A DNA stretch of 64,000 bases. Origin: Agarophyton chilense (Eukaryota > Rhodophyta > Florideophyceae > Gracilariales > Gracilariaceae). Both the position numbers and the translations under genes were made by a program. The notes below the pieces were generated by a model. That model was not told the origin of the DNA. It saw only the letters and a program-made list of their open reading frames with translations, and ran no database searches. The DNA lies in contig JARGXX010000007.1 of assembly GCA_030374765.1 (NCBI GenBank), positions 767,402-831,401 on the forward strand. Reading direction: 5' to 3'. Shown piece after piece: positions 54,801 to 64,000 of the stretch. The first letter of the stretch is position 1. Each line of letters opens with the position of its first letter.

Positions 54801-56109
54801 TGTTTCGTTCTCTTTGGTTCGCATATTCTTGTATCTGACGTTATGCTTGCGCATGTATGTGGTACAGGTGGATGTGAAGACTGCGTTTCTCAATGGCGAA
54901 CTTGAGGAAGATGTGTGGATCATGTCACCTCGAGGTATACCTGGCGTGACTTCACGATGCTTCAAATTGCTCAAGGCTATCTATGGACTGAAGCAAGCGC
55001 ACTTGGCATGGCACAACAAACTATGCGAGGATATGAAAAGCATATGTTTTGAAGAGTTACCGAGTGCACCTTGCGTGTTTCGCCGCCAAAACGAGAGCAA
55101 TGAGGATGCGTTCGTGCTAGTTTATGTGGATGACTTGCTAATATTCACAACTTCTGCCATGGAACGTGATGCGATTTTGGAGGAGCTTAAGTCGTTTTAC
55201 GAGCTGCGTGTGGCGGACGAAGTGAACTTGTACCTCGGCGTTGAATTCAAATGGACTTTAGATTCAGATGGTCGACCTGTGTCGCTGTATCTTGGCCAGT
55301 CACTGTACACGGAAAGCGTGTTGCGCCGTTTCGGGTTTCAGCGATCCAAGCCGGCATGCACCCCTATGGTAGAATCTTTTTTTACCGGGTGGACATCTGA
55401 GAAAGACAAATCCATCCAGGATACTCAGCTGTACCAGCAGATCATTGGATCGCTTTTGTATTTGGCACTGAGAACTCGGTTGGATATATTAGCACCCGTC
55501 CTAATCTTGGCTCGTTTTCAGAAATCGCCCACGGCCTACTGTCACAAGGCAGCAAAGCGGGTTCTTCGTTACCTTCGCGGTACAACTGAACATGGTGTGC
55601 ACTATCACTCTGGCATGGTGAAACTGGAGGCGTACGTTGACTCTGACTACGCTGCGGACACGCGTGATCGCAAGTCAATGTCTGGTTTCTTAGTGAAGCT
55701 TGGCAAAGCGACATGTATGTGGGGCGCAAGAAAACAGGCTTCGGTGGCGTTGTCTACCGGCGAGGCCGAGTATTATGCTTTGACGCTTGCGTGTCAGGAG
55801 GTTATTTGGTTGAAGCGTGTGCTTAAGGAGATTGGATGGAAAGTGCAAGGTGCTGTGCCCATTCGTTCGGACAACCAGTGCGCCATTGACTGGGCAACTG
55901 GTGAACGCTGTCCGTCGGGTCGCGCTAAGCACATTGACGTTAAGTTGCACTTCGTTCGGGAACTAGTCAAGGATTGTCACATCAATGTGACGTACGTTCC
56001 AAGTGAAGACAATGATGCGGACTTCTTAACTAAACCACTTGGCCCAGGTCTTCACAACAATAACGCGGACCGTGTTGGACTTGGCCGACCAGTCGAGGAG
56101 GAGTGTTGA
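51808..56109 (+). CDS. Copia gag-pol polyprotein, 1433 residues, intact
   Basis: One frame from MSDTEMESES to VEEEC. Gag occupies about 1-280. The CCHC knuckle is CDFCDRDGHTQDRC (C284, C287, H292, C297). Protease active site D365-S-G-A. GAG-pre-integrase finger from H501 to VCRACRLGK (C532, C535). Integrase acids D562 (HSDIVGP), D625 (HSDGAEEY) and E659 (AIAERIN). An acidic linker lies at about 790-880. RT has VDVKTAFLNG at 1021-1030 and YVDD at 1106-1109. RNase H has D1278/D1280 (VDSDYA), E1319 (TGEAEY) and D1355. The Pr-In-RT-RH order is Ty1/Copia; Gag and Pol share one frame, so dosage must be set without frameshifting. The final Cys codon and TGA lie in the 3' LTR. Confidence 0.96.
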   Translation: MSDTEMESESTTGMKIPRFHGRRGDDYALWRHRLRAACRVKGVWNVVESDSAYSATTEATSDTAIDSARVVAKREKACGIIICALGDAPLRVVMDVDDDPARMLALLDARYASNRTVSRIAVQTQLFRMGYNGQNMSGYVDQYTALFAQLERMGKDAAVPESHKAPMLLASIDPNCTLESTAAALRTKDIAELTWDYVATTLIDEYNAKQVSARPSGRSSRRKKKGRKKSGRHSESTNRTRSSANNEDEESDGHSDIESTARALAAALRSSSFDRSGSSNGHHCDFCDRDGHTQDRCFMNPDNPDNHLPQSILDKLSPQPKRMGGSSGRSASSKSSGKSGKIEIAGATVERTTIVPPNDLSTYADSGATVHCFHSVCAFVPGSLEPCDERTVMLADNTSVVSKQRGEVIIPLDNANIRLSDALLTPALGYNLVSTGCLADKGIESLFGRHSVRLTLESNGFEVGIGDRDKVSRMYTLPQPLGHAGVELALSTKSTETQLWHRRLAHINQRDLQHVHKYADGVPHLCDMEEVCRACRLGKAHKLPFPGHFEHASAVGDIVHSDIVGPLEKSFPEKFQYACTFLDDHSRYVFLGLVIHRSALSDVFVGIAAKFKQLGGVHIKSLHSDGAEEYIALQEKLAAEHGLTSFSAPYTPEHNAIAERINRTMVEAARSLLIQADLPECLWPYALKHVIFVRNRVQHSTVNNSPYFLVTGNKPLLKHVRVFGCTAFVLRTPRGPKFESRALEGVYLETLEHGVYKVLVVDNDGTPRIIESRHVTFDESKFPGASSLANYMDDESASDADYSSDMGLCDSIDDESDTFSVDNVEEEVVHDGSSHLIPTLRQSESDSGSNEDDAQDSESDDESAADDLDTSANADTEPRYPRRTRRQPLRWFMAGSAHCTSQVKVTTSDEPSLKEAMSASAEERTMWQAAVDEEFSSLESKQTWKPDDSPASQPLPTHVILKVKRNADGSVERFKARVVAGGNHQTYGQDYMETYAPVVSFSLVRIFLYLTLCLRMYVVQVDVKTAFLNGELEEDVWIMSPRGIPGVTSRCFKLLKAIYGLKQAHLAWHNKLCEDMKSICFEELPSAPCVFRRQNESNEDAFVLVYVDDLLIFTTSAMERDAILEELKSFYELRVADEVNLYLGVEFKWTLDSDGRPVSLYLGQSLYTESVLRRFGFQRSKPACTPMVESFFTGWTSEKDKSIQDTQLYQQIIGSLLYLALRTRLDILAPVLILARFQKSPTAYCHKAAKRVLRYLRGTTEHGVHYHSGMVKLEAYVDSDYAADTRDRKSMSGFLVKLGKATCMWGARKQASVALSTGEAEYYALTLACQEVIWLKRVLKEIGWKVQGAVPIRSDNQCAIDWATGERCPSGRAKHIDVKLHFVRELVKDCHINVTYVPSEDNDADFLTKPLGPGLHNNNADRVGLGRPVEEEC
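56095..56103 (+). promoter_or_regulatory. Polypurine tract of II-5, inside the ORF
   Basis: GAGGAGGAG, which also encodes Glu-Glu-Glu at the end of the polyprotein, directly before the 3' LTR. Confidence 0.8.
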
Positions 56110-56777
56110 GGTTTGGTCGACTGTGCCCCCAAGCCCTTTGGAGTGTTGGAAATAGTGGAAAACAAAAAGTGGATTTAAGCATGGGCACTTTTGGGCACCC
56201 TCCGCGGAAAAACGCATATGCGCCTCATCTCAATCTCAACGTGAAACGGCCATCTGATTGGCTACTGCAAATGCCCTCATGCAACGTGGTATGGACAAGT
56301 GGTCTGGTTCTAATGGGGCGTGTTGGGGCTTCGGCCCAAGTGGAGCGATTTGATTGGACGAGAGCGCTGAATGAGCACGGGCTATGCAGTTGGAGAGAAT
56401 GTGCGAATGTGGGCTGGATACGGGTTTTGGCCGTAACAGCCGAATCTGGGCTGCGCGGGGTGGTTGGCACTGGCGCACCACTTTGGATGATTTTTTTGAG
56501 TTTTTATTTGATATGCTTCATGTTTGAAATTGTTTTGGCGCGCAACTCCTCGTCGCACAGTGGCAAGGTGTGAGACGTGGGTGACCCGCCGACGGTCAGC
56601 ACCGGCGGCGGAACTGCGTGCGAGGTAGATATAGTTTTCAATGACGGTCGCCAACGATCGAAGTAAATTGTCAAGGCTGACTACCTTCCTTTGTTTCTCT
56701 TCTTTTATTTTTCTCTTCTTCTCGTCTTTTCCCCCTCATCTTCCTTTTCCTTTACCTAACCTGCGCTCACGTTGTGA
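56104..56777 (+). repeat. 3' LTR of Copia-II copy II-5
   Basis: 674 bp, TGTTGAGG...CACGTTGTGA. Differs from the 5' LTR by small indels (GGGTTTTGG, one extra T in a T-run) and by the block near the end. Confidence 0.96.
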
Positions 56778-59700
56778 TTCAGTACACGGCGTTATTTGCT
56801 CAGTTAGAGCGCATGGGGAAGGATGCGGCAGTACCGGAGTCGCACAAAGCTCCCATGTTACTTGCTTCTATTGATCCCAATTGCACACTGGAGTCTACTG
56901 CTGCAGCTCTTCGAACCAAGGATATCGCTGAGCTTACATGGGACTACGTGGCCACGACCCTCATAGATGAATACAACGCGAAACAGGTGTCTGCAAGGCC
57001 GTCTGGACGTAGTTCACGTCGTAAGAAGAAGGGCAGGAAAAAATCTGGTCGACATTCTGAATCGACTAATCGTACCCGCAGTAGTGCAAACAACGAAGAT
57101 GAGGAGTCTGATGGTCACTCCGACATTGAGTCTACTGCTCGTGCACTTGCTGCCGCCTTGAGATCGTCATCATTTGATCGTTCTGGATCGAGCAATGGAC
57201 ATCATTGCGACTTCTGTGATCGCGATGGACACACACAAGATCGTTGCTTTATGAATCCGGACAACCCGGACAACCACTTGCCGCAGAGTATCCTCGATAA
57301 ACTGTCGCCACAACCCAAGCGAATGGATGGCAGTAGTGGTAGAAGCGCCTCGAGCAAGTCTTCTGGAAAGTCTGGCAAAATCGAAATTGCTGGTGCAACT
57401 GTGGAAAGGACCACTATAGTTCCGCCGAATGACCTGAGTACCTACGCAGACAGCGGTGCGACAGTACATTGCTTCCATTCTGTTTGTGCGTTCGTGCCCG
57501 GTTCACTTGAACCTTGCGACGAAAGAACAGTGATGCTTGCCGATAACACATCTGTTACATCTAAACAACGCGGAGAGGTGATCATTCCTTTGGACAATGC
57601 GAACATACGTCTGAGTGATGCCCTACTGACCCCTGCTCTGGGATACAACTTGGTTTCAACCGGGTGTTTGGCCGACAAAGGTATTGAGTCGCTCTTCGGT
57701 CGTCACAGTGTACGTTTGACGCTAGAGTCAAATGGTTTTGAGGTGGGCATTGGTGATCGTGACAAGGTATCTCGCATGTACACACTGCCTCAACCTTTAG
57801 GGCATGCTGGTGTGGAACTTGCGCTTTCGACAAAGTCTACGGAGACTCAACTGTGGCACCGACGACTGGCTCACATCAACCAACGTGATCTGCAACATGT
57901 ACACAAGTACGCAGATGGAGTTTCGCACTTGTGTGACATGGAGGAGGTATGCCGAGCATGTCGACTTGGCAAGGCTCATAAGCTTCCGTTCCCAGGTCAC
58001 TTTGAACATGCATCCGCGGTTGGTGACATTGTGCACTCGGATATTGTAGGTCCTCTGGAAAAGTCTTTTCCGGACAAGTTTTAATATGCATGTACATTCC
58101 TCGATGATCACTCACGGTATGTGTTCCTAGGTCTGGTGATCCATCGCAGTGCTTTTAGTGATGTGTTTGTGGGTATTGCGGCAAAGTTTAAGCAGCTTGG
58201 AGGAGTGCATATCAAAAGTTTGCACTCGGACGGTGCAGAAGAATATATTGCCCTGCAAGAGAACTTGGCAGCAGAACATGGCCTCACTTCTTTCTCTGCT
58301 CCATACACCCCCGAACACAACGCTATAGCTGAGCGCATCAATCGTACCATGGTGGAAGCTGCTCGATCGTTGCTGATCCAACCCGATCTACCAGAATGTT
58401 TGTGGCCATATGCGCTGAAACATGTTATCTTTGTGCGTAATCGAGTGCAACATTCTACTGTTAACAACAGTCCCTACTTTCTGGTAACTGGAAATAAACC
58501 TTTGTTGAAGCACGTGCGTGTGTTTGGATGCACTGCATTCGTGCTAAGGACTCCGCGTGGACCCAAGTTCGAGTCTCGTGCACTTGAGGGAGTGTACTTG
58601 GAGACTCTTGAGCATGGTGTGTACAAGGTACTCGTCGTTGATAATGACGGTACTCCGCGTATTATTGAGTCACGACATGTTACTTTTGATGAATCCAAGT
58701 TCCCTGGCGCATCATCTCTTGCCAACTACATGGATGATGAAAGTGCGTCAGATGCTGACTATAGCTCTGATATGGGATTATGTGATAGCATTGATGACGA
58801 CTCGGATACCTTCTCCGTCGATAATGTTGAGGAGGAGGTGGTTCATGACGGATCCTCGCACCTGATTCCAGCACTCAGGCAGTCGGAGTCAGACTCCGGC
58901 AGCAATGAAGACGATGCACAGGATTCCGAAAGTGATGACGAAAGTGCTGCTGATGACCTTGATACATCTGCCAACGCTGATACGGAACCACGCTACCCGC
59001 GGCGCACGCGCCGTCAACCTCTGAGGTGGTTCATGGCAGGGTCTGCTCACTGTACATCGCAAGTCAAAGTCACTACTAGTGATGAGCCCTCACTCAAGGA
59101 GGCAATGTCCGCCAGTGCGGAGGAGCGTACCATGTGGCAAGCAGCCGTCGATGAAGAGTTTTCATCATTGGAGTCGAAGCAAACTTGGAAACCTGATGAC
59201 TCTCCTGCTTCACAACCACTACCAACTCACGTCATACTGAAGGTAAAGCGCAATGCTGATGGGTCAGTTGAACGTTTTAAGGCTCGTGTTGTAGCCGGTG
59301 GAAACCACCAAACATATGGTCAGGACTACATGGAGACCTATGCACCAGTTGTTTCGTTCTCTTTGGTTCGCATATTCTTGTATCTGACGTTATGCTTGCG
59401 CATGTATGTGGTACAGGTGGATGGGAAGACTGCGTTTCTCAATGGCGAACTTGAGGAAGATGTGTGGATCATGTCACCTCGAGGTATACCTGGCGTGACT
59501 TCACGATGCTTCAAATTGCTCAAGGCTATCTATGGACTGAAGCAAGCGCACTTGGCATGGCACAACAAACTATGCGAGGATATGAAAAGCATATGTTTTG
59601 AAGAGTTACCGAGTGCACCTTGCGTGTTTCGCCGCCAAAACGAGAGCAATGAGGATGCGTTCGTGCTAGTTTATGTGGATGACTTGCTAATATTCACAAC

Positions 59701-60464
59701 TTCTGCCATGGAACGTGATGCGATTTTGGAGGAGCTTAAGTCGTTTTACGAGCTGCGTGTGGCGGACGAAGTGAACTTGTACCTCGGCGTTGAATTCAAA
59801 TGGACTTTAGATTCAGATGGTCGACCTGTGTCGCTGTATCTTGGTCAATCACTGTACACGGAAAGCGTGTTGCGCCGTTTCGGGTTTCAGCGATCCAAGC
59901 CGGCATGCACCCCTATGGTAGAATCTTTTTTTACCCGGTGGACATCTGAGAAAGACAAATCCATCCAGGATACTCAGCTGTACCAGCAGATCATTGGATC
60001 GCTTTTGTATTTGGCACTGAGAACTCGGTTGGATATATTAGCACCCGTCCTAATCTTGGCTCGTTTTCAGAAATCGCCCACGGCCTACTGTCACAAGGCA
60101 GCAAAGCGGGTTCTTCGTTACCTTCGCGGTACAACTGAACATGGTGTGCACTATCACTCTGGCATGGTGAAACTGGAGGCGTACGTTGACTCTGACTACG
60201 CTGCGGACACGCGTGATCGCAAGTCAATGTCTGGTTTCTTAGTGAAGCTTGGCAAAGCGACATGTATGTGGGGCGCAAGAAAACAGGCTTCGGTGGCGTT
60301 GTCTACCGGCGAGGCCGAGTATTATGCTTTGACGCTTGCGTGTCAGGAGGTTATTTGGTTGAAGCGTGTGCTTAAGGAGATTGGATGGAAAGTGCAAGGT
60401 GCTGTGCCCATTCGTTCGGACAACCAGTGCGCCATTGACTGGGCAACTGGTGAACGCTGTCCGT
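56778..60464 (+). pseudogene. Copia-II gag-pol of II-4, continued
   Basis: Resumes at residue 143 (QYTALFAQLER) and runs through knuckle, protease DSGA, finger and integrase start to a TAA at 58082-58084, where II-5 has CAA (KFQYAC). The same frame then continues through integrase, RT (VDGKTAF variant, YVDD intact) and RNase H to NQCAIDWATGERCP, where I-3 begins. One nonsense codon plus two insertions are the only lesions seen. Confidence 0.93.
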
Positions 60465-61159
60465 TGATGGAAAGGGAAAAGATGAAGGAAAGGTTGAGGG
60501 AATGAAAAGGAAGTTCGCCAGCTCTGGCTTGGATTTACTTGGAGGCGCTCAAACTTTCACTTATATACTACTTCAAAACGTCAGCTGTCTAGACTCCAAC
60601 CCAAAGTAAACCCTAGACTACAAAGCAGGGACACTCAATACTACCAATCATATTCAAGCATGACATTAACCCTAGTCAATGTTCATTGCAGCGCAAAACA
60701 AGGCAATATACAGTGCACACAGTGCACAGCCAATAATTACACTGATGTGTGCACAAATTCAATATGCCAGCACACACTACTTGCAATCCGCCTCCATACA
60801 CATTCACGTTCCAGCACAGTACACCAAGTCTCCTGTAATACACATGTCACGTCTCTTCTCCAAGTACATTCGTTACACCTTGTGAGATGTGTTCATAGTA
60901 CACCAGCTGGACAGGTTGAACAGCGTGCACAGTAGTACAAGTAGACCACGTACACACGTGTACCCAGACAAACCCAATAGTGCCATACCACTTGTACACA
61001 CCGCATTGCATGTGCACATTTGCAGTAGCCAATCACATCCCGAGTTCACGTTGAGATCCGACTGACACGCATATGCGCTTTTCAGAGGCACCCTCCAAAA
61101 CAGCCCATGCTCCCCTGCACTTTTGGTTTTCAGTGACAGCACAGGGTCAACAGCCAACA
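60465..61159 (-). repeat. 3' LTR of Copia-I copy I-3
   Basis: 695 bp, TGATGGAAAGGG...CAGCCAACA on the plus strand; has a small AGTGCACAC duplication near 60715 compared with other copies. Confidence 0.94.
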
Positions 61160-61169
61160 CCCCCCCTCT
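61160..61169 (-). promoter_or_regulatory. Polypurine tract of I-3
   Basis: AGAGGGGGGG in element sense, next to the LTR. Confidence 0.8.
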
Positions 61170-61189
61170 GTCACTGACTTCAAAGGTCT

Positions 61190-62213
61190 AGGTGTCGGAC
61201 GCCACTGTCTTCACGGAACCTCTCGTGCTTCACACGACAAAGTGGTTTGTTGAGCATATCGGCAGTCATGAAATCGGTAGGGCAGTAGAACAACACAATC
61301 GACTTGTCACGTAGAGCTTCTCGAGTAAAGTGAAAACGAATGTCGATATGCTTGGTACGCTTGTTGACAACGCCATTTCGGGCAAGGTCAATGCACCCTT
61401 GGTTGTCACATATACAGGCGTTGGGTCAACAAGCAACTTTACCGAATCGTCCACTTCTACTCCAATGACTATGCCGATGCCATTCCACAAACGCCTAAGC
61501 CAGATGGCCTCTTTGGAACCACTGCACAGACTCACATACTCAGCTTCAGCACTACACAGTGCAACCACTTCTTGCTGACGTGAACACCATGACACAGGAC
61601 CTCCAGCCATCATGAACAAGTATCCACTGGTAGACTTGCGGTTTGCAACATCGCCTGCCCAGTCAGAGTCCACGTAGCCGTGAAGTGCCAAATCGGTGTT
61701 TAAGCCGTAGGTGAGACCAAATGTACAAGTACCGTTGAGATAGCGAAGCACACGTTTGACTGCCTTCCAGTGAATCTCTCCAGGTTTCTCAACATACTTG
61801 GCAAGTTTGGACACCGCATATGAGATATCTGGACGAGTTCCTACAGACAAATACATGAGACAGCCAATTGCCTGACGGTACGGCACCTCCCTAAGTACAT
61901 CCTGAATCGCAGACAGGTCCATGCCAACTTCCATTGGAGTGTCAACTGGTTTGGACTGGTGCATGCCAAAACGTTCCAAGACCTTTTGTGTGTACGCAGA
62001 CTGAGTCAGATACAACTCTCGCATAACTCTGTCACGGTGGATCTCGAATCCGAGTACCATGCGAGCTTGATAGAGGTCTTTCATGTGGAACCGAGACGAC
62101 AGCTCTGCCTTTACACGATCCATTGTCTTCATGCTCGGACTTGCAATAAGCAAGTCCTCAACGTATAGAGCAATTAGAACAACAAATCCCAGTATTTTCC
62201 GCTGTACACACAC
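61190..62213 (-). pseudogene. Copia-I RT second half and RNase H of I-3
   Basis: The frame starts in the palm: FVVLIALYVEDLLIASPSM, so the catalytic YxDD box reads YVED. It continues with DTPMEVGMDLS, PYRQAIGCLMYLSVGTRPDISYA, then RNase H (HGYVDSDWAGDVANRKST, SAEAEYVSLCSG). After VDPTPVYV the frame slips (near 61415), giving a non-matching C-terminus. Separated from the first half of RT by a frameshift near 62190. Confidence 0.88.
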
Positions 62214-62701
62214 TCATCTGCGTCATTTGGCGTCAACTGCATCTCCTCAACAAGGAACGAGTATATCTTTGCATGCCACTGTCTGGGTGCCTGTCGTAGC
62301 CCATAGATGGCTTTCTTCAAACGACACACCAGATCCTCGTTACCTTGCTGCACAAAACCTGTTGGCTGCTCCATGTACACTGTCTCCTCAAGGTCACCGT
62401 TCAGAAAAGCTGTTTTCACATCCATCTGATGCAAATGAAAGTCTCGTACAGCAGTCACTGACAGAATCATCCTGATCGAGGTAAACTTAACAACAGGTGC
62501 ATATGTTTCAGAAAAGTCAACACCCTCGATCTGCAGGAATCCTCTAGCAACCATACGAGCCTTGTACCTGATAGTTGGTTCACCAGATGGTGCTGCTTCA
62601 TACTTCTGCACATACACCCACTTGGACGAAATCACGTTGCTGTCTGCTGGCCTTGGCACTAAGTCCCATGTGTCATGCTCAATTAGTGGACTGGTACTCA
62701 C
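62174..62701 (-). pseudogene. Copia-I RT first half of I-3
   Basis: EHDTWDLVPRPADSNVISSKWVYVQKYEA, YKARMVARGFLQIEGVDF, QMDVKTAFLNGDLEETVYMEQ and KKAIYGLRQAPRQWHAKIY; this is the segment deleted from I-1. Ends out of frame at SGKYWDLLF. Confidence 0.9.
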
Positions 62702-64000
62702 TCTTCATTGCCTTCTTCCATGCTTCGGAATCAGGACGTGACACAGCATCATCATATGACGACGGGGTGTCATCACTGGCAGTGAGTAGAGCAGTTGCAC
62801 GCCACCATGAGCTCGGCTTCCTACGTTCACGCGTGGACCTACGAACAGGTTGTGTCTCATGCACTACAGGCTCAACTGGTGTATCAGCTGCGGAATCATC
62901 AACAGAGCTGTCAGAAGCATCATCAGAGTCAGGCAAAGGCGCAGAAGGGTCATCATCGCTGGGTCCACTAGATGTGTCAGATGTAGAGGTTATCATGTGA
63001 TAGACATATTACTAAAGTCAATGTCTGCGTAGTCCTCTTCCTCATAGCTAAACTGGTTGTCTGAGCCCGAAAACTCATCAAACCGTACATCTCTTGACAC
63101 AATCACCTTCTTCTTTTCAGAGTCCCACAACTTGTATCCGTGAGACCCTGGGGTGTACCCAATAAAGATAGCTTCCACACCACGCTCCTCTAGCTTCTTC
63201 AGCTTATGATCCACAACCTTGTACCAGCATCGGCTCCCAAACACACGCAGGTTGCTCACATCAGGCTTCTGACCATGCACAGTTCATATGGTGTCCACAC
63301 TACTTGGAAGAGCTTTGCAAGTCACACGGTTGCGCACATACACTGCAACATCAGTGCCTCAGCCCAAAAGTGCTTTGGCAATTTCTTGTGACATAACATC
63401 GATCTGACCAAGTCCATGAGTGTGCGGTTGAACCGTTCGGCAAGTCCATTCTGCTGAGGATTGTAAGGCACAGTTCGCTGATGCTCAATACCGTGACGTT
63501 CAAGTTCTTTTGTAAAACGATGTGTGACAGATATTCACCACCGTTGTCAGTGCGCAATGCTTTGAGCACACTGTCACGTGCGGTTGATGGTTTTCACTTG
63601 TCTGCCAGTTTGGTTTTGAACAAAAAAGTGAGCCACCTTAGGAACATCGGAACACCTCATCCTTAGTTTTGAGCATGTAGAAGAAGCAGAAACGACTGTG
63701 ATCATCGATGAATGTGACGAAGTAGTGCGAGCCTCCCAAGGATTTCACACTTACTGGACTGACACATCGGAGTGAACAAGTTCCAGTACGTGTTTTTGCT
63801 CGTTCCCCCCCTTGCTTGGGAGTCGGAGCACGGGTTGCTTTTTCCTACTACACATGAGCCCACACACATCTGAATCCTGCGCACGTCTACATTGAGCCCT
63901 GACACAACCTTGTTTCGAGCCATATGCTTGATACCATCCACATTCACATGAGCCATTCGAGCATGCCATAGTGACAAGTCCGACGCAAGTGCGCTGTTTA
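62679..64000 (-). pseudogene. Copia-I integrase of I-3, many frameshifts
   Basis: Recognisable pieces in changing frames: WHARMAHVNVDGIKHMARN (about 63925-63970), ALRTDNGGEYLSH (about 63530-63560), an AERFNR motif near 63430, VFGSRCWYKVVDHKLKKLEERGVEAIFIGYTPGSHGYKLWD, and an acidic linker ending RRKPSSWWRATALL. At least six one-base gaps relative to I-1 occur between about 63270 and 63860, a density higher than in the rest of the copy. Confidence 0.85.

Larger units (their letters stand above)
50223..56777 (+). mobile_element. Copia-II copy II-5, structurally intact
   Basis: 6555 bp: LTR 50223-50894, primer site, leader, single 1433-codon ORF, polypurine tract, LTR 56104-56777. Inserted in the gag of II-4. 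Flanks ACCAG (50218-50222) and TTCAG (56778-56782) match only in CAG, so the target duplication is imperfect. Best candidate here for an element still able to move. Confidence 0.96.
48212..60464 (+). mobile_element. Copia-II copy II-4, interrupted by II-5 and I-3
   Basis: 5' LTR 48212-48883, internal 48884-50222, then II-5 (50223-56777), then internal 56778-60464, cut by I-3 in the RNase H region. Its first 2 kb are almost identical to those of II-5. Confidence 0.93.
60465..64000 (-). mobile_element. Copia-I copy I-3, 3' half, runs off window
   Basis: 3' LTR 60465-61159 and internal region from 61160, minus strand, inserted in the RNase H codons of II-4 (left target bases TCCGT). RNase H, RT and integrase are in view; Gag and the 5' LTR would be beyond 64000. 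Confidence 0.92.

Overview
The window looks like a repeat-dominated stretch of a eukaryotic nuclear genome. It holds LTR retrotransposons of two Copia families and one Gypsy chromovirus family, a decayed TNP2-type (CACTA/Plavaka-like) DNA transposon, and fragments of nuclear genes. I see no operons, ribosome-binding sites, rRNA, intact tRNA genes or CRISPR arrays. The host fragments are SWI3/SMARCC-like (SWIRM-ZZ-SANT), Brr2/ASCC3-type helicase and isoamylase-type starch debranching enzyme. An isoamylase relic in an intron-poor, Copia-rich genome makes an alga, perhaps a red alga, the best guess. That assignment is inference only.

Names used here. Copia-I has LTRs of 687-695 bp and a Gag starting MDSFSG. 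Its copies are I-1 (1757-7958, minus), I-2 (45365-48211, plus, cut) and I-3 (60465 to window end, minus). Copia-II has LTRs of about 672 bp and a Gag starting MSDTEM. Its copies are II-1 (1-1756, plus), II-2 (34768-45364, minus, interrupted), II-3 (34962-42208, minus), II-4 (48212-60464, plus, interrupted) and II-5 (50223-56777, plus, intact). The Gypsy copies are G-1 (7959-11212, 3' part only) and G-2 (25667-34612, full length with target duplication AGCAC).

Layout. 1-11.5 kb: three retroelements fused end to end (II-1, I-1, G-1) plus a Copia-II LTR piece. 11.5-25.2 kb: the only zone not made of LTR elements. It holds pseudogenes of SWI3, a Ski2-like helicase and isoamylase, an intact but unrecognised 406-aa ORF, a TNP2 transposase relic, and three solo LTRs with target duplications. 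25.7-34.6 kb: Gypsy G-2. 34.8-64 kb: a Russian-doll nest. II-2 was entered by II-3 (itself hit in its primer-binding site by a solo Copia-I LTR) and by I-2. I-2 was entered by II-4, and II-4 by II-5 and I-3.

Only II-5 keeps an uninterrupted 1433-codon gag-pol with all catalytic motifs, so it is the candidate active or master copy. Points of most interest are: a long antisense ORF conserved in the 3' region of both Gypsy copies; a structured leader RNA shared by both Copia families whose hairpins keep position while their sequence changes; a half-tRNA (initiator Met) primer site; a U3 module shared between families; and the cluster of host-gene fragments.
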